Shown one piece after another: positions 45,231 to 55,404 of a stretch of DNA of 64,000 nucleotides. The first letter of the stretch is position 1; each line of letters opens with the position of its first letter. This stretch comes from Eupeodes corollae (lineage: Eukaryota > Arthropoda > Insecta > Diptera > Syrphidae): NCBI RefSeq assembly GCF_945859685.1, contig NC_079148.1, forward strand, positions 3,906,001 to 3,970,000. The letters are read 5' to 3'. The notes below the pieces were generated by a model. The model ran no database searches. It was given only the letters and a program-made list of their open reading frames with translations, and was not told where the DNA came from. The translations under genes were made by a program, and so were the position numbers.

Positions 45231-46043
45231 AGTTTGATGCAGTGCCACTCCACCTCTTTGTTTTAAATTTAATTCAAAAGCTTGGTTCATAAATCAAACA
45301 GTATAGTGAAATCAGTGAAATAAAACGTAATATATCTCTTCCTTTGAGCAGCTGGGAACTTTGGTTGTACATATGTCAGTTGTGAAAAAAATTAGCTTTT
45401 CTTTGTGCCAAACAAGAATTATGGTAATTTTATTTCATTTTTTCGCACGAGAAAAAGAAATTAGGAATACGAAATAGAACTTTGTATATAAAACACCATC
45501 TTGAGGCTACGGCAAACGTTTCATATACAAAGGCGACAGTTAAAATATACATAAATCTCCAAAATATAAGCTATTGGAAATAATTATAATCATCCCTGAT
45601 ATTTTAGCGTTTAAAGTGTATTTATATATTCAAACACAAGCTTCTCTTGCTATTTCTGTTTGTCATTTTATTTTATGACAAGATTCTATAAAGTATACAA
45701 TCTTATGCTTCTCTGTAAAAAAAAAAACACCCAAAATGTGGGTGTTTGTATGATAATGCTGAATTTGTAGAAAACTTATAAATATGCATAAGCCGGAACA
45801 GAGTTCAATTAAAGGCAGTTAGCAATAAATATCAAAGCACCATTTTTTTATTTCATTGATTGCCGAACAAAAATAAAAGATAAACAAAAGATTGTATTTT
45901 GAATAACAAAGCAGAAAGAGACTTTAATTCAACATCAGGCATGAATACTAAAAATGAAACTGAAATTCGTTATGCCTACTAATTAGGTTTATTTCACTTT
46001 TAAATTTGTTTTCGAAAAAAACCCAATTAGTAAAGCTAAGAAC
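45231..46043. other. Spacer leading to the second peptide gene; 5' flank conserved between the copies
   Basis: From about 45885 (AAGATTG, TTGAATAACAAA, ACTTTAATTCAACATCA, AAACTGAAATTCG) the sequence parallels 41320-41400 upstream of copy 1, showing that the duplication includes the promoter region. The part before 45880 shows nothing recognised. Confidence 0.5.
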
Positions 46044-46096
46044 TATTTAAACCAGTCCATATTTAACTTTTTAATTTATTGAAATTATTTTTTTCA
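46044..46096 (+). promoter_or_regulatory. Putative core promoter of the second secreted-peptide gene
   Basis: TATTTAAA at 46044 and TATTTAA at 46060 precede TTTCATTTAAC (initiator-like A at 46096), by 52 and 36 bp. About 22 bp more than in copy 1 separate the conserved TATA block from the initiator, so which TATA is used is open. Confidence 0.35.
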
Positions 46097-46134
46097 TTTA
46101 ACTTCGAGAATTCAAAAGCAAAAGACATTTCAAA

Positions 46135-46715
46135 ATGAAATGTTTGTATACTATTATAAAATAAATTAAATCCTAATTAATTCTTATTTTTATATTATTT
46201 TAGGTGTTTGGATTTTGTTCTCAATATTATTTGGTATTCTTACTTTTGTGAATTACACCTCGGCTAGAAAGTCTGAAACGATCCTACACGCAGCAGTAGA
46301 AGATTATTATTCATATTCTTCAACAGACAGAGCACATAGAGCCTCAAAATTAGAACTAAGAAGTATTGGCACTACTAATTCGAGATCTACATTTTCAGAC
46401 CATGATCCAGACGTGTATTCATATGAAGATGAGAGCAGCATTGAAGAACCTCCAACTGAAAGACCAGTTGATCCTCATAGAAGAAGAAGAATTACTCATG
46501 TCAGAAGACGTCATAGTCATTTGCTTTTTATCGAACACAAACATCATGTCCCTAGCAAACCAGCAAACGTTGTGATTTATCCTCGACCAAATATTTTAAA
46601 AGGACACAAACACATAGATCCCCATCTCGGAATGGATGATCAAGCAAAAATGATGTTCAGAATCCAAATGATCATTTGCAGACGTACGGGTTGGTGCACA
46701 TATCCGTATTACTAA
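46135..46715 (+). CDS. Secreted protein, copy 2 of the peptide gene pair (172 residues, one intron)
   Basis: Exon 1 (46135-46141) is ATGAAAT; the intron is 62 bp (46142-46203, GTTTGT...TTTTAG); exon 2 runs 46204-46715. The precursor starts MKCVWILFSILFGILTFVNY with a further TSA before the likely signal cleavage. A long hydrophilic region follows: Tyr/Ser- and Asp/Glu-rich (residues about 30-85), then Arg/His-rich (RRRRITHVRRRHSH, about 90-103) with possible dibasic processing sites. The tail is MIICRRTGWCTYPYY, again a two-cysteine loop (five residues). AATAAA signals follow at 46713, 46753 and 46806. Exon structure, signal sequence and C-terminal loop match copy 1, but the middle is over 120 residues longer, so the pair has diverged fast. 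Function unknown. Confidence 0.65.
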
Positions 46716-46966
46716 TAAACTATTTGGCAGCTATTTGCCTGATGCCAAGGGTAAATAAACAATTAGTGTACCAACCCTTATCTAAAAATGAATTTTTATT
46801 TGAACAAATAAAATTTTCAAACATTTTTACTGTTTTTATTTTCTTAAGTCGTTTAACAATTTGTTAGGATATGAACAGAATAAAGTCAAAGCATGACTTT
46901 TGTTTACTTTTTTCGCGAATTTATACGTAAAATTAATATTTTTTACAAATTTGGCCATTAGTTTCA

Positions 46967-48545
46967 TCTATTATATAAAATTCTCCTGTCACAGTGTTAG
47001 TTGCCATACTCCTACGAAACAGCTTAACCAATTAAGATCTGAGAATAGGTTTTTATCTGTTTTTTTTTTTATATTCCTAAATGCTACTGTTTAATTGCAT
47101 CAACATAGTACACGGTGCAACGATCTAACGATAGTATTCATTGACGCTATGTACAATGAAGCATTGATTGCTATTGAGGATCTTTGCATTGTCATTGCCA
47201 ACTTACCACTCAGTCATTTCGATTGCAATTACCAAACCGAAATGCATCTGATTTAAAAGACACTGAATTGAATCATGAACTACAATACAATACTTTAGAA
47301 ATGGCAGCAATTGTTGCTCACAATCTCCCACTAATAAATAAGGAACAAACAACCATTTATGATCTCACCATGCTCACAATTTCGGCAGGACAAGGTTGAT
47401 TCTTTTTTTTGGATGCTCCAGCTGGAACTGGCAAACCAATCCTTATTTCGTTAATTCTTGCAAAATTAAAGTCAATTAATGGTATCGCATTGGCTGTTGC
47501 ATCTTCTGGCATTGCGGCAACTTTATTGGATTGGGCAGAACAGCTCATTCAGTATTTAACCCAGACGTGGTGTGCACTATTCAAAACACTCATCCATGGC
47601 CGCAGTACTGAAACAATGTAAAACTATCATTTCGGATGAATGCACTATGGCACACAAACATTCGCTTGAGGCGTTGAACATGACATTGAAAGATATAAAA
47701 ACAACGAATAATTATTTGGTGGCACTCTTTTCAGGTGATTTTAGATAAACACGTCCCGTCAATTCACTTAAATCTCCGTCACTGTGGTGTAATGTTGAAA
47801 AAGTACAAATGAAAGTTCAAAATCCATCAGCTGAAACATTCTCAAAGCAACTGTTAGATATAGGCGAAGATGAAACTGGAAGCATAAAATTACCGGTCGA
47901 TTTCTGCAAGATTATTGATTTACAAGATGCTCTCATTGACCATATGTTTCCAGATGTACTCATACAATGTACACATCATGAATGGCGGAAATAGTAATTT
48001 AAGCAGAAAAAAATGTGGATATCAACGAATCAAATCTCAAGAAGCAACATTTGTTACCAGGACTTAGTGTCATACAAATCTTTTGATACAGTTTGTGATG
48101 CTACTGAAGCTGTAAATTATCCAACTGAGTTTTTGAACTCATTGGATTTACCAGGCATGCCACTGCATGATTTATAAGTGAAGGGTGGATCTCCGGTAAT
48201 TTTGTTTCGTAATTTGAACACACCACGGCTGTGCAACGGCACGATATTAGTAATTAAAAATTTAGTAAAAAATGTTTTGGAAGCCATAATTCTAAATGGA
48301 AAATTCCGAGGTGAAAAAATATTATTACCGCGAATCCCTATTATACCCACAGCTGAGCCAATTCAATTCAAATGCTTTCAATTTTCTATTTTCTAAGGCC
48401 GAACAATGTCTGTCTGCGGCTAAGATTTGAACCCTTCATGTTTTGCACACGGGAAACTACCTATACGTAACGAGCTCTCGAGTGGGTAAACTTTTCAGTT
48501 TGTTTATATTTGGGAAAGGTCATATCACAAAAAATATTGTACACT
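46967..48545 (+). mobile_element. Helitron relic with 5' end and helicase segment
   Basis: TCTATTATATAAAATTCTCC at 46967, preceded by A, followed by CACAGTGTTAGTTGCCATAC, resembles insect Helitron 5' ends (A/TC insertion point). The Rep part is missing. Helicase pieces follow from 47130 to 48545. The 3' end (hairpin, CTRR) is not seen; a LINE relic begins at 48602. Confidence 0.65.
47130..48545 (+). pseudogene. Helitron Pif1-like helicase domain, decayed
   Basis: Read across frames, in order: INKEQTTIYD (helicase start), DAPAGTGKPILISLILAKLK (Walker A; Thr replaced by Pro after GK), IALAVASSGIAATLL (motif Ia), CKTIISDECTMAHKHSLEAL (Walker B with DE), LFSGDFR*TRPV (motif III with a stop), SAETFSKQLLDIGEDETGSI, NYPTEFLNSLDLPGMP, GSPVILFRNLNTPRLCNGT, LPRIPIIPT and FKCFQFSIF, then a Cys-Gly degraded motif V/VI region and NIVHSVALRD at the end. 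Several stops and frameshifts occur. The role in unwinding during rolling-circle transposition is family knowledge. Confidence 0.8.
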
Positions 48546-48601
48546 CTGTTGCATTAAGGGATTGATATTGTTTTTTTTTTTTGTAGTATTGTCATAATTA
48601 T

Positions 48602-49835
48602 GAAGTGCCGATTGAAGCCACCAAAACTGGTTCTCCTGCTTCACCCTATCAGTTCGGTCACCCTATCAATCTATCCTGTATCAGACCTCATCTATCTAAA
48701 AAGAGGAATGCCTCTGGTTAAATGAAGCCGCTCAAGCGTCCACTCTCTAAATACTCGTTGTTCGGATAGAACGCCCCGAAAATGAATTTGTTGATCGAAG
48801 ACATAGCTCTTGCAATGTAACCTCGAACGAGTTTTATCACGAAATTGTCAATTCTGTTGATTCGAGCCCCTTTGTTGTATAGGACCTCGTTGGAATAGTA
48901 ATGCAAATAAGAAGGCTGTTCGATATAAGCCGGTACAGCGTCGTAAACTCTGCCGCTCGAACACCCGAAACTTCTCTATATTTTAAGGGACAAGGTTGAA
49001 CCACACAGGACAACCCTTAACGATCATCGGCCATATGAGGGCCATGTAGCAAATTACCTTCACTCTGGGGTCAAGCCGACTGCTAAAAAACAGCCGTCCT
49101 GGTCAGAGCAGTATTTATATATTTGTCCAAATATAAATACTGATCTAACCAGATACCGGGGTACTTCACTACACTTTGGCTGCCCGTGAAGATCAACGAT
49201 GACCATCTTGTGCCATCTTAGCCCATGGAGTCCGGAACAGAATTTTCTCCGTCATCAAAGTCCTATTGATGATCTTTTTGAAAACTTTGCTGATGCTCCC
49301 TTTTTCGGGAGAGGATGAACCACAGCGTTATTCCAATGCACTGGATAATATGCATTATTTAGTACATTATTGAAGGGTGTGGTGTAAATGTCAATTGCCT
49401 CCATGATTAAATGTCTTAATACAACGTTGGATATACCATCGACACCTGCTCACTTTTTATTTTTTATTGAATTGAAGATGAGCTGAAGCTCAACCCTCGT
49501 CACTAACAAGGGACTTCGTCCTGTTTGCTAGGCGATTATGGCATTTGCCAAGGAAACGTCATTGAACCGTATGAAACCGCGGTTCTCAGATCGCCATTGT
49601 GTCATATCATTTCGAAGGTAAAAATGATTAAGTAGGGCTCCGTTTTCCAGGTCGTGTTTGGGGCCAATGCTAGCATTCACTTTGTACACTTGCTGGAAAG
49701 CAGCTCCCATCGCCTCCACTTCTTCCTTCGGATCTTCAATTATGTAAAAGTCATCGTCAAAGATGGCTTCTTCTGGATCTATTTTCGCTCTCCTGAGTAC
49801 GTTGCTGTTTTCTTCAGTTCTATGGAGTTTCAGAC
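48602..49835 (-). pseudogene. LINE relic of the family inserted at 11.9-13.3 kb, RT core deleted
   Basis: Minus strand from 49835: RAKIDPEEAIFDDDFYIIED, AAFQQVYKVNASIGP, NDMTQWRSENRGFIRFNDV (linker), KKWAGVDGISNVVLRHLIME and NNAVVHPLPKKG (RT fingers). The sequence then jumps at about 49245 to MVIVDLHGQP and on to the C-domain (VHYYCNEVLYN-like, RINRIDNFVIKLVRG), ending ENQFWWLQS-like at 48605. The second half is about 90 percent identical by eye to 12500-13260. The RT palm is missing and smaller deletions (for example about 48655) occur. It is inactive. Confidence 0.8.
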
Positions 49836-49954
49836 ACGGTAGGTGATTATCGTTTTTTTCCTGAATATCTTGTTGATTTTGGGGAACATACTAAGGTCAC
49901 TGGAATTAACTGACCGGATCTTGCGGTCCCAGTACTTTTTAATTTATAACCTGT

Positions 49955-50400
49955 AGTGTAGAATTAGTACAACATAATCATTTGGCTTCAAAGCCAAACA
50001 ATCCGCATTCAACGTTTTGCTTAAGCTTCAAGCTGAAAATTTTCAATTTTCTTTCAAATCGAACACATGTTTAGACTCTGGGAGTGTTACCCCCAATGGG
50101 AATTAAGATCAACCCCTCCAAAACAAAACTAATTTGTCTCAGAACAACCTGTAAGAATAGTTTAGCAATGAAATGACCCTCACTGACAATACTGTAGCAA
50201 ATGAAAAGCTTGAAATATCTTGGAATCTAGTTTTCTCAAAGATTTAATTAAACCATCACTTTAAATTAACCCTTCTAATGGCAAATGGTGCTTTTTCTCT
50301 CATACTTCAAGACGCTTCGAAACGTCATCATTGTAACATTGCACCACTTCAACCTGCAACCAAAGTGTCAACCATAACAACAACTAAACAAAATTTTAAT
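49955..50400 (+). pseudogene. LINE RT thumb relic
   Basis: MGIKINPSKTKLICLRTTC near 50097-50153 and EKLKYLGI-like wording near 50200-50230 match the RT region between motif D and the thumb. LLMANGAFSL follows. No palm motifs remain. It is on the strand opposite to the relic it adjoins, and is too short for clade assignment. Confidence 0.5.
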
Positions 50401-51773
50401 AAAATAATTTAAAAAATCAATTGAACTAAAACCACAATAAAATATCATCTTTGATGTACACATCAATGATCTCTGGAATAAAATTCCTCAAACGTGTAAA
50501 CAATTAAATGACCCTTGTTATTTTAACCTTAAGCCAGTTTCGTATATTTCTTTAATAAGTGATTGTTCTTAAATATATAAGCATACTGTCAAAACTTTTC
50601 AAAACCAAAACCCTACATCCATGGACACGGTAATCCTTCATTAACATATGCAAGGTCCTTCGCTTTTCACATCTCACATCATTTAAAAGCATTCATTCAG
50701 AATTGTGCAGACATTCCTACAAGTTTAATTTCCCATTTTTATTTTCCCCATCAACAATTACGTATCTTGATTGAGTTCCTTTGACTTTAATTTGTAATTA
50801 ATTTTTAATTCATATCTGCTTTAATTTCATTTCAACCAAGAACCATATGTGATAGTTCACAACTGTTCGTAAGAAATTGCTTTTCACGGTGAAAATGAAA
50901 AAATAATACATCAATGCTAAAAGTGTTCAGATGTAATTAAGTCGTGTGTTAATCGTCAAAGGGAACACCATATACGTCAAATCAATCTGGGACGGTATTC
51001 ACAGCCTGACGTCATTCGTGTGATATTGCACATTCTACATTGATAGCATATTGACAAATGTCAAAAAGTCAAAGCATTGATAAATTAAGTTGACCTTTTA
51101 ATTCTATTCAAAGAGTCAACACGGCTGTATGTCGGTAGTGTTCTGTATGAGATTTCAAAAGTCTGACACTCTTCTAATTGGTTTTGATGTCTTGAATTTG
51201 AATGTGAACTAAAAGCTTCTACATCACTTCTTTCCAAGGTTATGCTGCAGAGAATTATTTAATATGTGATGTTCTAATAACTCTATATAAAAGTAATATT
51301 TCGATTCTCCAAAGTTCATTTTGAATTATTAAAATCAATGCAAGTCGGAACCATCATAAATTAAAAAAAATATATATAAGTATTCCTGAGCTCTGGGTAT
51401 CCCTCAGTGCAAATATTAACTTTTCAAACTTGTGGAAATCAAAACAATAATGAAAATCTAAGGTAGAAAATATTCCTTAGAGTATTTGTTGGCCATAAAA
51501 GCTTTCTGAGTTTAACAGAGTTTATTCAAATAAGTTAAAATTTAGGACAAAATTAATTAAAACAAAAACAAATAATGAGAGTTAAACTCTTGAAACCTTA
51601 ATGAATTCGGAATCGAAAGATTAAGTTAAAATTTAAGAACATTTTTAAACCAACTTCAAGAAACAGTTTATTTCAGTTCTGTTTTGAATACAAAATATTT
51701 TAATTAATTCATGTTAAATTCCAAACTTTTAAGCATGCAGAACTTTCACCTTTTTTGCTGTTTTACATAAGTA
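50401..51773. other. AT-rich intergenic stretch, nothing recognised
   Basis: No shared repeat or coding motif found up to the 5' end of the LINE. Confidence 0.45.
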
Positions 51774-54700
51774 CAGTACAGTTGTCAGTGAACTTTCGTT
51801 GGGGAAAGTCCCCCTGTGTTGTGCGTCCGTTGCGCATGCGCGTCTTGTTCAAGTCTTGTGCCTAATCGTGATATTTGTCTAAGTGTTTTCCCCTTAAACT
51901 TAATGTTAACATAAAACAAAATTAAATAAAACAAATAATCAAAAACAAAATGAAACATAAAAATAGCAAAAAAAAATATTAAAAGTGATGAACAAAAAAA
52001 AACAACAAAAATAAAAAAACAATAAATCACGCCACACCAAATCAATTACAATAAAACAAAAACAACAAACAACCAACAAAAAAATAATACATCATATTAA
52101 GCCAACTCAACATAGCGATAGCACAGTGAGTACCATCCTTCACTTTCCCCTTCTCTCGTACAGTCGCATGGCTTAGCTTGTGTATCACATTGCATTGTGT
52201 TTAATAACTAATGCAATTGATACACTGACTACGTCATCGTTGATAACAGATTGTTGACAACAAAAATTTTACTGTTTTGAACTAACAGGGCCGGATTCGA
52301 TTCTTGTCACTACTAAGGCATAACACTAGTAGTGGCGTGTATCGAACAGCATTCTGTGGTTCAACTCAGTAATATTTTTCTTATAGTCTTCGTCTGTTTT
52401 GGTTTTTGTGTTTCTTGTATTTGCAATGGCTGGAAATTTCAGGGTAGATTATTGTAATATTCGTGGGCTTAGATCGAATTTTCTCTCTGTGTACTCCCAT
52501 ACTGCTTTAAACAGGCCAGCTGTATTGGCACTAAGTGAAACCCAAGTGGGTGAGGATTCCGATCCCACTGAATTCTTTATTCAAGGGTATAACTTGGTGC
52601 CATTATTCTTTTCCCACCATGGTCTCGCCATTTACATTAGGAATGATGTTGCTTATCAGTTTTTGCCACAATATGGTCCCTGCACAAATTCTTTTTTCAA
52701 TTTTATGTGGTTTAAATTTTCCGTGAATAAGCAAATCATTCACTATTGCTTCCTTTATCGAAGCCCAAATCTAGACAGAGTATCAACTTCTCGTGAATTT
52801 GATGCTTTGTCTGATTCCATCCAAAGAATTGTTTCGTCCTATCCTCGCACTGAAATCGTTGTTACGGGCGATTTCAATGTACACAATTCTTCATGGCTTC
52901 AACATTCGGGCCAGTCAACACCAGAAGGAGTGTGTGCTGAGATCTTCGCTGAGTTAAACCACCTAACTCAGCTGGTCAACGAGCCCACTCGAATATCGGA
53001 CGTGGTAGGTCGAGCAGAAAACACTCTTGACTTGTTTCTTACCTCTGACCCTGGTAAGTACACTATTAGTGTCCTATCTCCTCTAGGCACATCTGACCAT
53101 TGTGTCATATCTGCAAATTTCTCGTGTAAAAACTCTCCAGTTAAAGAAAGAGCTCCTAAGAGAACCGTTTGGCAATACGAGAAAGCCAACTGGGACGGTC
53201 TCAATAATTACTTCAGGATCTTTAACTGGTCACTATGCTTCCTCGATAGTGACGTTGACGCCAGCGCTGATATGATCACAAGTTTGATTCTCCTGGGAAT
53301 GAGAACTTTTATCCCGAATAGGGTTAAAAGCATCAGACCTAAGGAAAACGCATGGTTCGATGCGAGCTGTAAAGAGGTTATTAGGGTTAAGAAGGTAAGT
53401 TTCCGTTGTTTTAAAGCCAATCCAACTGAGGAAAACCGGAATAAGTTCAAGCAAGCCAGGAAGGCCTGCAACGCCCATATTCGACGGACCAAATTTTTAC
53501 ATGACCAAAAATTACGGCAAAAAATACTGCAATGTCCCAAAGGCAGTAAAAATTTTTGGTCATTTGTAAAAAATATGAGGAATTCTTCCTCTTCCTCGGT
53601 TCCTACGCTCGTTGTGAATGACACTCCATTTGTTAGCTCCTTAGAGAAAGCAAATCTCTTTGCTAGGCAGTTCGCCGCCAATTCAACTCTGCCAGTGAGT
53701 GTTATGACTCCGCCTGTACTTGAGCGAGTTAATGATTCTATGGGGCAAATCTTTTTTCGCACTCGTACCGTAGCGAGGGTCCTAAAAGATCTTAACATAC
53801 ACAAATCTGCTGGTCCGGATGGTATCCCCGCTATTGTTCTGAAGAGGTGTTCTTCATCGCTGGCAAAACCACTGCGTAAGCTTTTTCATCTGTCCTACTC
53901 CTCAGGTCTCGTTCCGAGCGGATGGAAAACCGCATTTGTCCAGCCTATTCCCAAAAAAGGCGAATCTTCCTCACCGTCTAACTATCGACCGATTGCACTT
54001 ACGTCCCTTCTTTCCAAGGTCATGGAAACACTGATTAATTATCAGCTCAAGAAATATCTTGAAGAACGGAAGCTTCTTAATGACCGACAGTATGGCTTTC
54101 GTAGCAATAGGTCCACTGGTGATCTCATGGTTCATCTCACCGAACAGTGGAACAAATCTTTACATAGCTTTGGAGAAAGTAAGATTATTGCACTAGATAT
54201 TTCAAAAGCATTTGATAGGGTTTGGCATCAGGCTCTCTTATCGAAAATGCGTGCTTTCGGTTTGCAGGAATCCCTCCTTCATTGGATTAGTAATTACCTT
54301 TCGAATCGTTCAATACAAGTTGTATTGGATGGGTTCAAGTCTGAAAACCACAAAATAAATGCTGGTGTGCCCCAGGGCTCTGTTCTATCTCCAACACTCT
54401 TTCTCATTTTTATTAATGATCTCCTGTCTGCAACATCTAATCCAATACATTGTTTCGCTGACGATAGTACTCTTAGCTTTTCATATTCGTTTTCAGATTC
54501 ACACCCCTCTTCTTCGGATGTGGAACTGCAACGACAAAATATGATAAGCTCATTAAATTCCGACCTAAACAGCATTGTACAATGGGGAAAAAGAAACCGC
54601 GTGGAATTTAATGCTTCGAAAACGCAATGCTGTCTTGTATCGTTAAAGCGAAATATAACCCCGCTGCCATTATCCATAAATGGCACTTGCATCGAGGAAA

Positions 54701-55368
54701 CTGAACATCTCGATATTCTCGGTATGTGTATCACCAACCACCTTTTGTGGAACGATCACATACGCGATGTCGCCAAAAATGCCGCAAGATGTTTGGGTTT
54801 TCTAAGGCGATGCAAGAAGTTTTTCTCCCCCTCTGATCTGGCTGTTATTTACAAGTCTTATATACGTCCAAAGCTTGAGTATAACTCCCATATCTGGGCT
54901 GGTGCTCCTGCAACTTACTTAAGCCTCTTGGATAGTATTGAACGTAGAGCATTTAGATTGATTGGTGATATTACCATCATAAGATCATTTACGTCACTTG
55001 AACATCGTCGAAATGTTTCTTGTCTCACCCTGTTTTACCGTTATTTTAATGGTTTATGCTCTAGAGAAATAGCCAGCTGCATTCCTCCCCTTAAACAGTT
55101 CAACCGTAATACTCGCGCTTCTAGGAATGCTCATCAATATACCCTCGAGCCCATCTTCGGTCGTACTGTCAAATATAGAGATTCGTTCTTTAGCCGTACT
55201 ATGCGAATGTGGAATGCCTTACCACACTCTGTCTTTCCCAGCTATTGCAATATTCAGGAATTCAAAACCAATGTGCACCGACATCTCCTTTCAACCCCTC
55301 TCTCCCTTTCCTAGTGCTCACACTGTGTCTACATAATAAGGGTAATATATCCCCTTGAGTGTGCGCTT

Positions 55369-55401
<33 letters not shown>
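51774..55401 (+). mobile_element. Full-length single-ORF non-LTR retrotransposon, coding region intact
   Basis: The element comprises a 5' leader of about 650 bp that starts near 51774 (CAGTACAGTTGTCAGTG), one intact ORF (52426-55314), a 59-bp 3' UTR and a 28-A tail (55374-55401). No ORF1 was found; the leader is A-rich with only a chance minus-strand frame. AAGTAC occurs just before the presumed 5' end and just after the A tail, too short to claim as a target-site duplication. Two dead relatives lie at 37611-39525 and 5336-5720. Intact frame plus long A tail suggests recent insertion. Confidence 0.85.
52426..55314 (+). CDS. LINE ORF2: APE endonuclease plus reverse transcriptase, intact
   Basis: The protein has 962 residues from an ATG in good context (GCAATGG). 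The upstream in-frame extension has no ATG. Endonuclease: YCNIRGLRSN (residues about 8-17), LALSETQVGE (Glu), GLAIYIRNDV, FLYRSPN, VTGDFNVHN (148-151 core), TSDHCVISAN (SDH 223-225). A basic linker follows (about 300-390, FDASCKEVIRVKKVSFRCFK). RT: KSAGPDGIPAIVL, SNYRPIALTSLLSK, YGFRSNRSTGDL, ALDISKAFDRVWH (motif A, Asp 591), NAGVPQGSVLSPTLF (motif B, 647), CFADDSTLSF (motif C, 677-680), then thumb YKSYIRPKLEYNSHIWAGAP and C-domain MRMWNALPHSVFP. There is no RNase H and no CCHC knuckle. All catalytic residues are present, so it should be active in target-primed reverse transcription. The clade is uncertain (CR1/L2/Daphne-like wording). Confidence 0.95.
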   Translation: MAGNFRVDYCNIRGLRSNFLSVYSHTALNRPAVLALSETQVGEDSDPTEFFIQGYNLVPLFFSHHGLAIYIRNDVAYQFLPQYGPCTNSFFNFMWFKFSVNKQIIHYCFLYRSPNLDRVSTSREFDALSDSIQRIVSSYPRTEIVVTGDFNVHNSSWLQHSGQSTPEGVCAEIFAELNHLTQLVNEPTRISDVVGRAENTLDLFLTSDPGKYTISVLSPLGTSDHCVISANFSCKNSPVKERAPKRTVWQYEKANWDGLNNYFRIFNWSLCFLDSDVDASADMITSLILLGMRTFIPNRVKSIRPKENAWFDASCKEVIRVKKVSFRCFKANPTEENRNKFKQARKACNAHIRRTKFLHDQKLRQKILQCPKGSKNFWSFVKNMRNSSSSSVPTLVVNDTPFVSSLEKANLFARQFAANSTLPVSVMTPPVLERVNDSMGQIFFRTRTVARVLKDLNIHKSAGPDGIPAIVLKRCSSSLAKPLRKLFHLSYSSGLVPSGWKTAFVQPIPKKGESSSPSNYRPIALTSLLSKVMETLINYQLKKYLEERKLLNDRQYGFRSNRSTGDLMVHLTEQWNKSLHSFGESKIIALDISKAFDRVWHQALLSKMRAFGLQESLLHWISNYLSNRSIQVVLDGFKSENHKINAGVPQGSVLSPTLFLIFINDLLSATSNPIHCFADDSTLSFSYSFSDSHPSSSDVELQRQNMISSLNSDLNSIVQWGKRNRVEFNASKTQCCLVSLKRNITPLPLSINGTCIEETEHLDILGMCITNHLLWNDHIRDVAKNAARCLGFLRRCKKFFSPSDLAVIYKSYIRPKLEYNSHIWAGAPATYLSLLDSIERRAFRLIGDITIIRSFTSLEHRRNVSCLTLFYRYFNGLCSREIASCIPPLKQFNRNTRASRNAHQYTLEPIFGRTVKYRDSFFSRTMRMWNALPHSVFPSYCNIQEFKTNVHRHLLSTPLSLS

Positions 55402-55404
<3 letters not shown>

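Noticed and set aside
41526..46715. Homology of the peptide pair to Drosophila sex peptide
   Set aside because: The resemblance is limited to small size, one short intron and a C-terminal Cys loop; loop length and sequence differ.
53208..53804. Minus-strand open frame of 198 codons
   Set aside because: It is the complementary shadow of the intact LINE ORF at 52426-55314.
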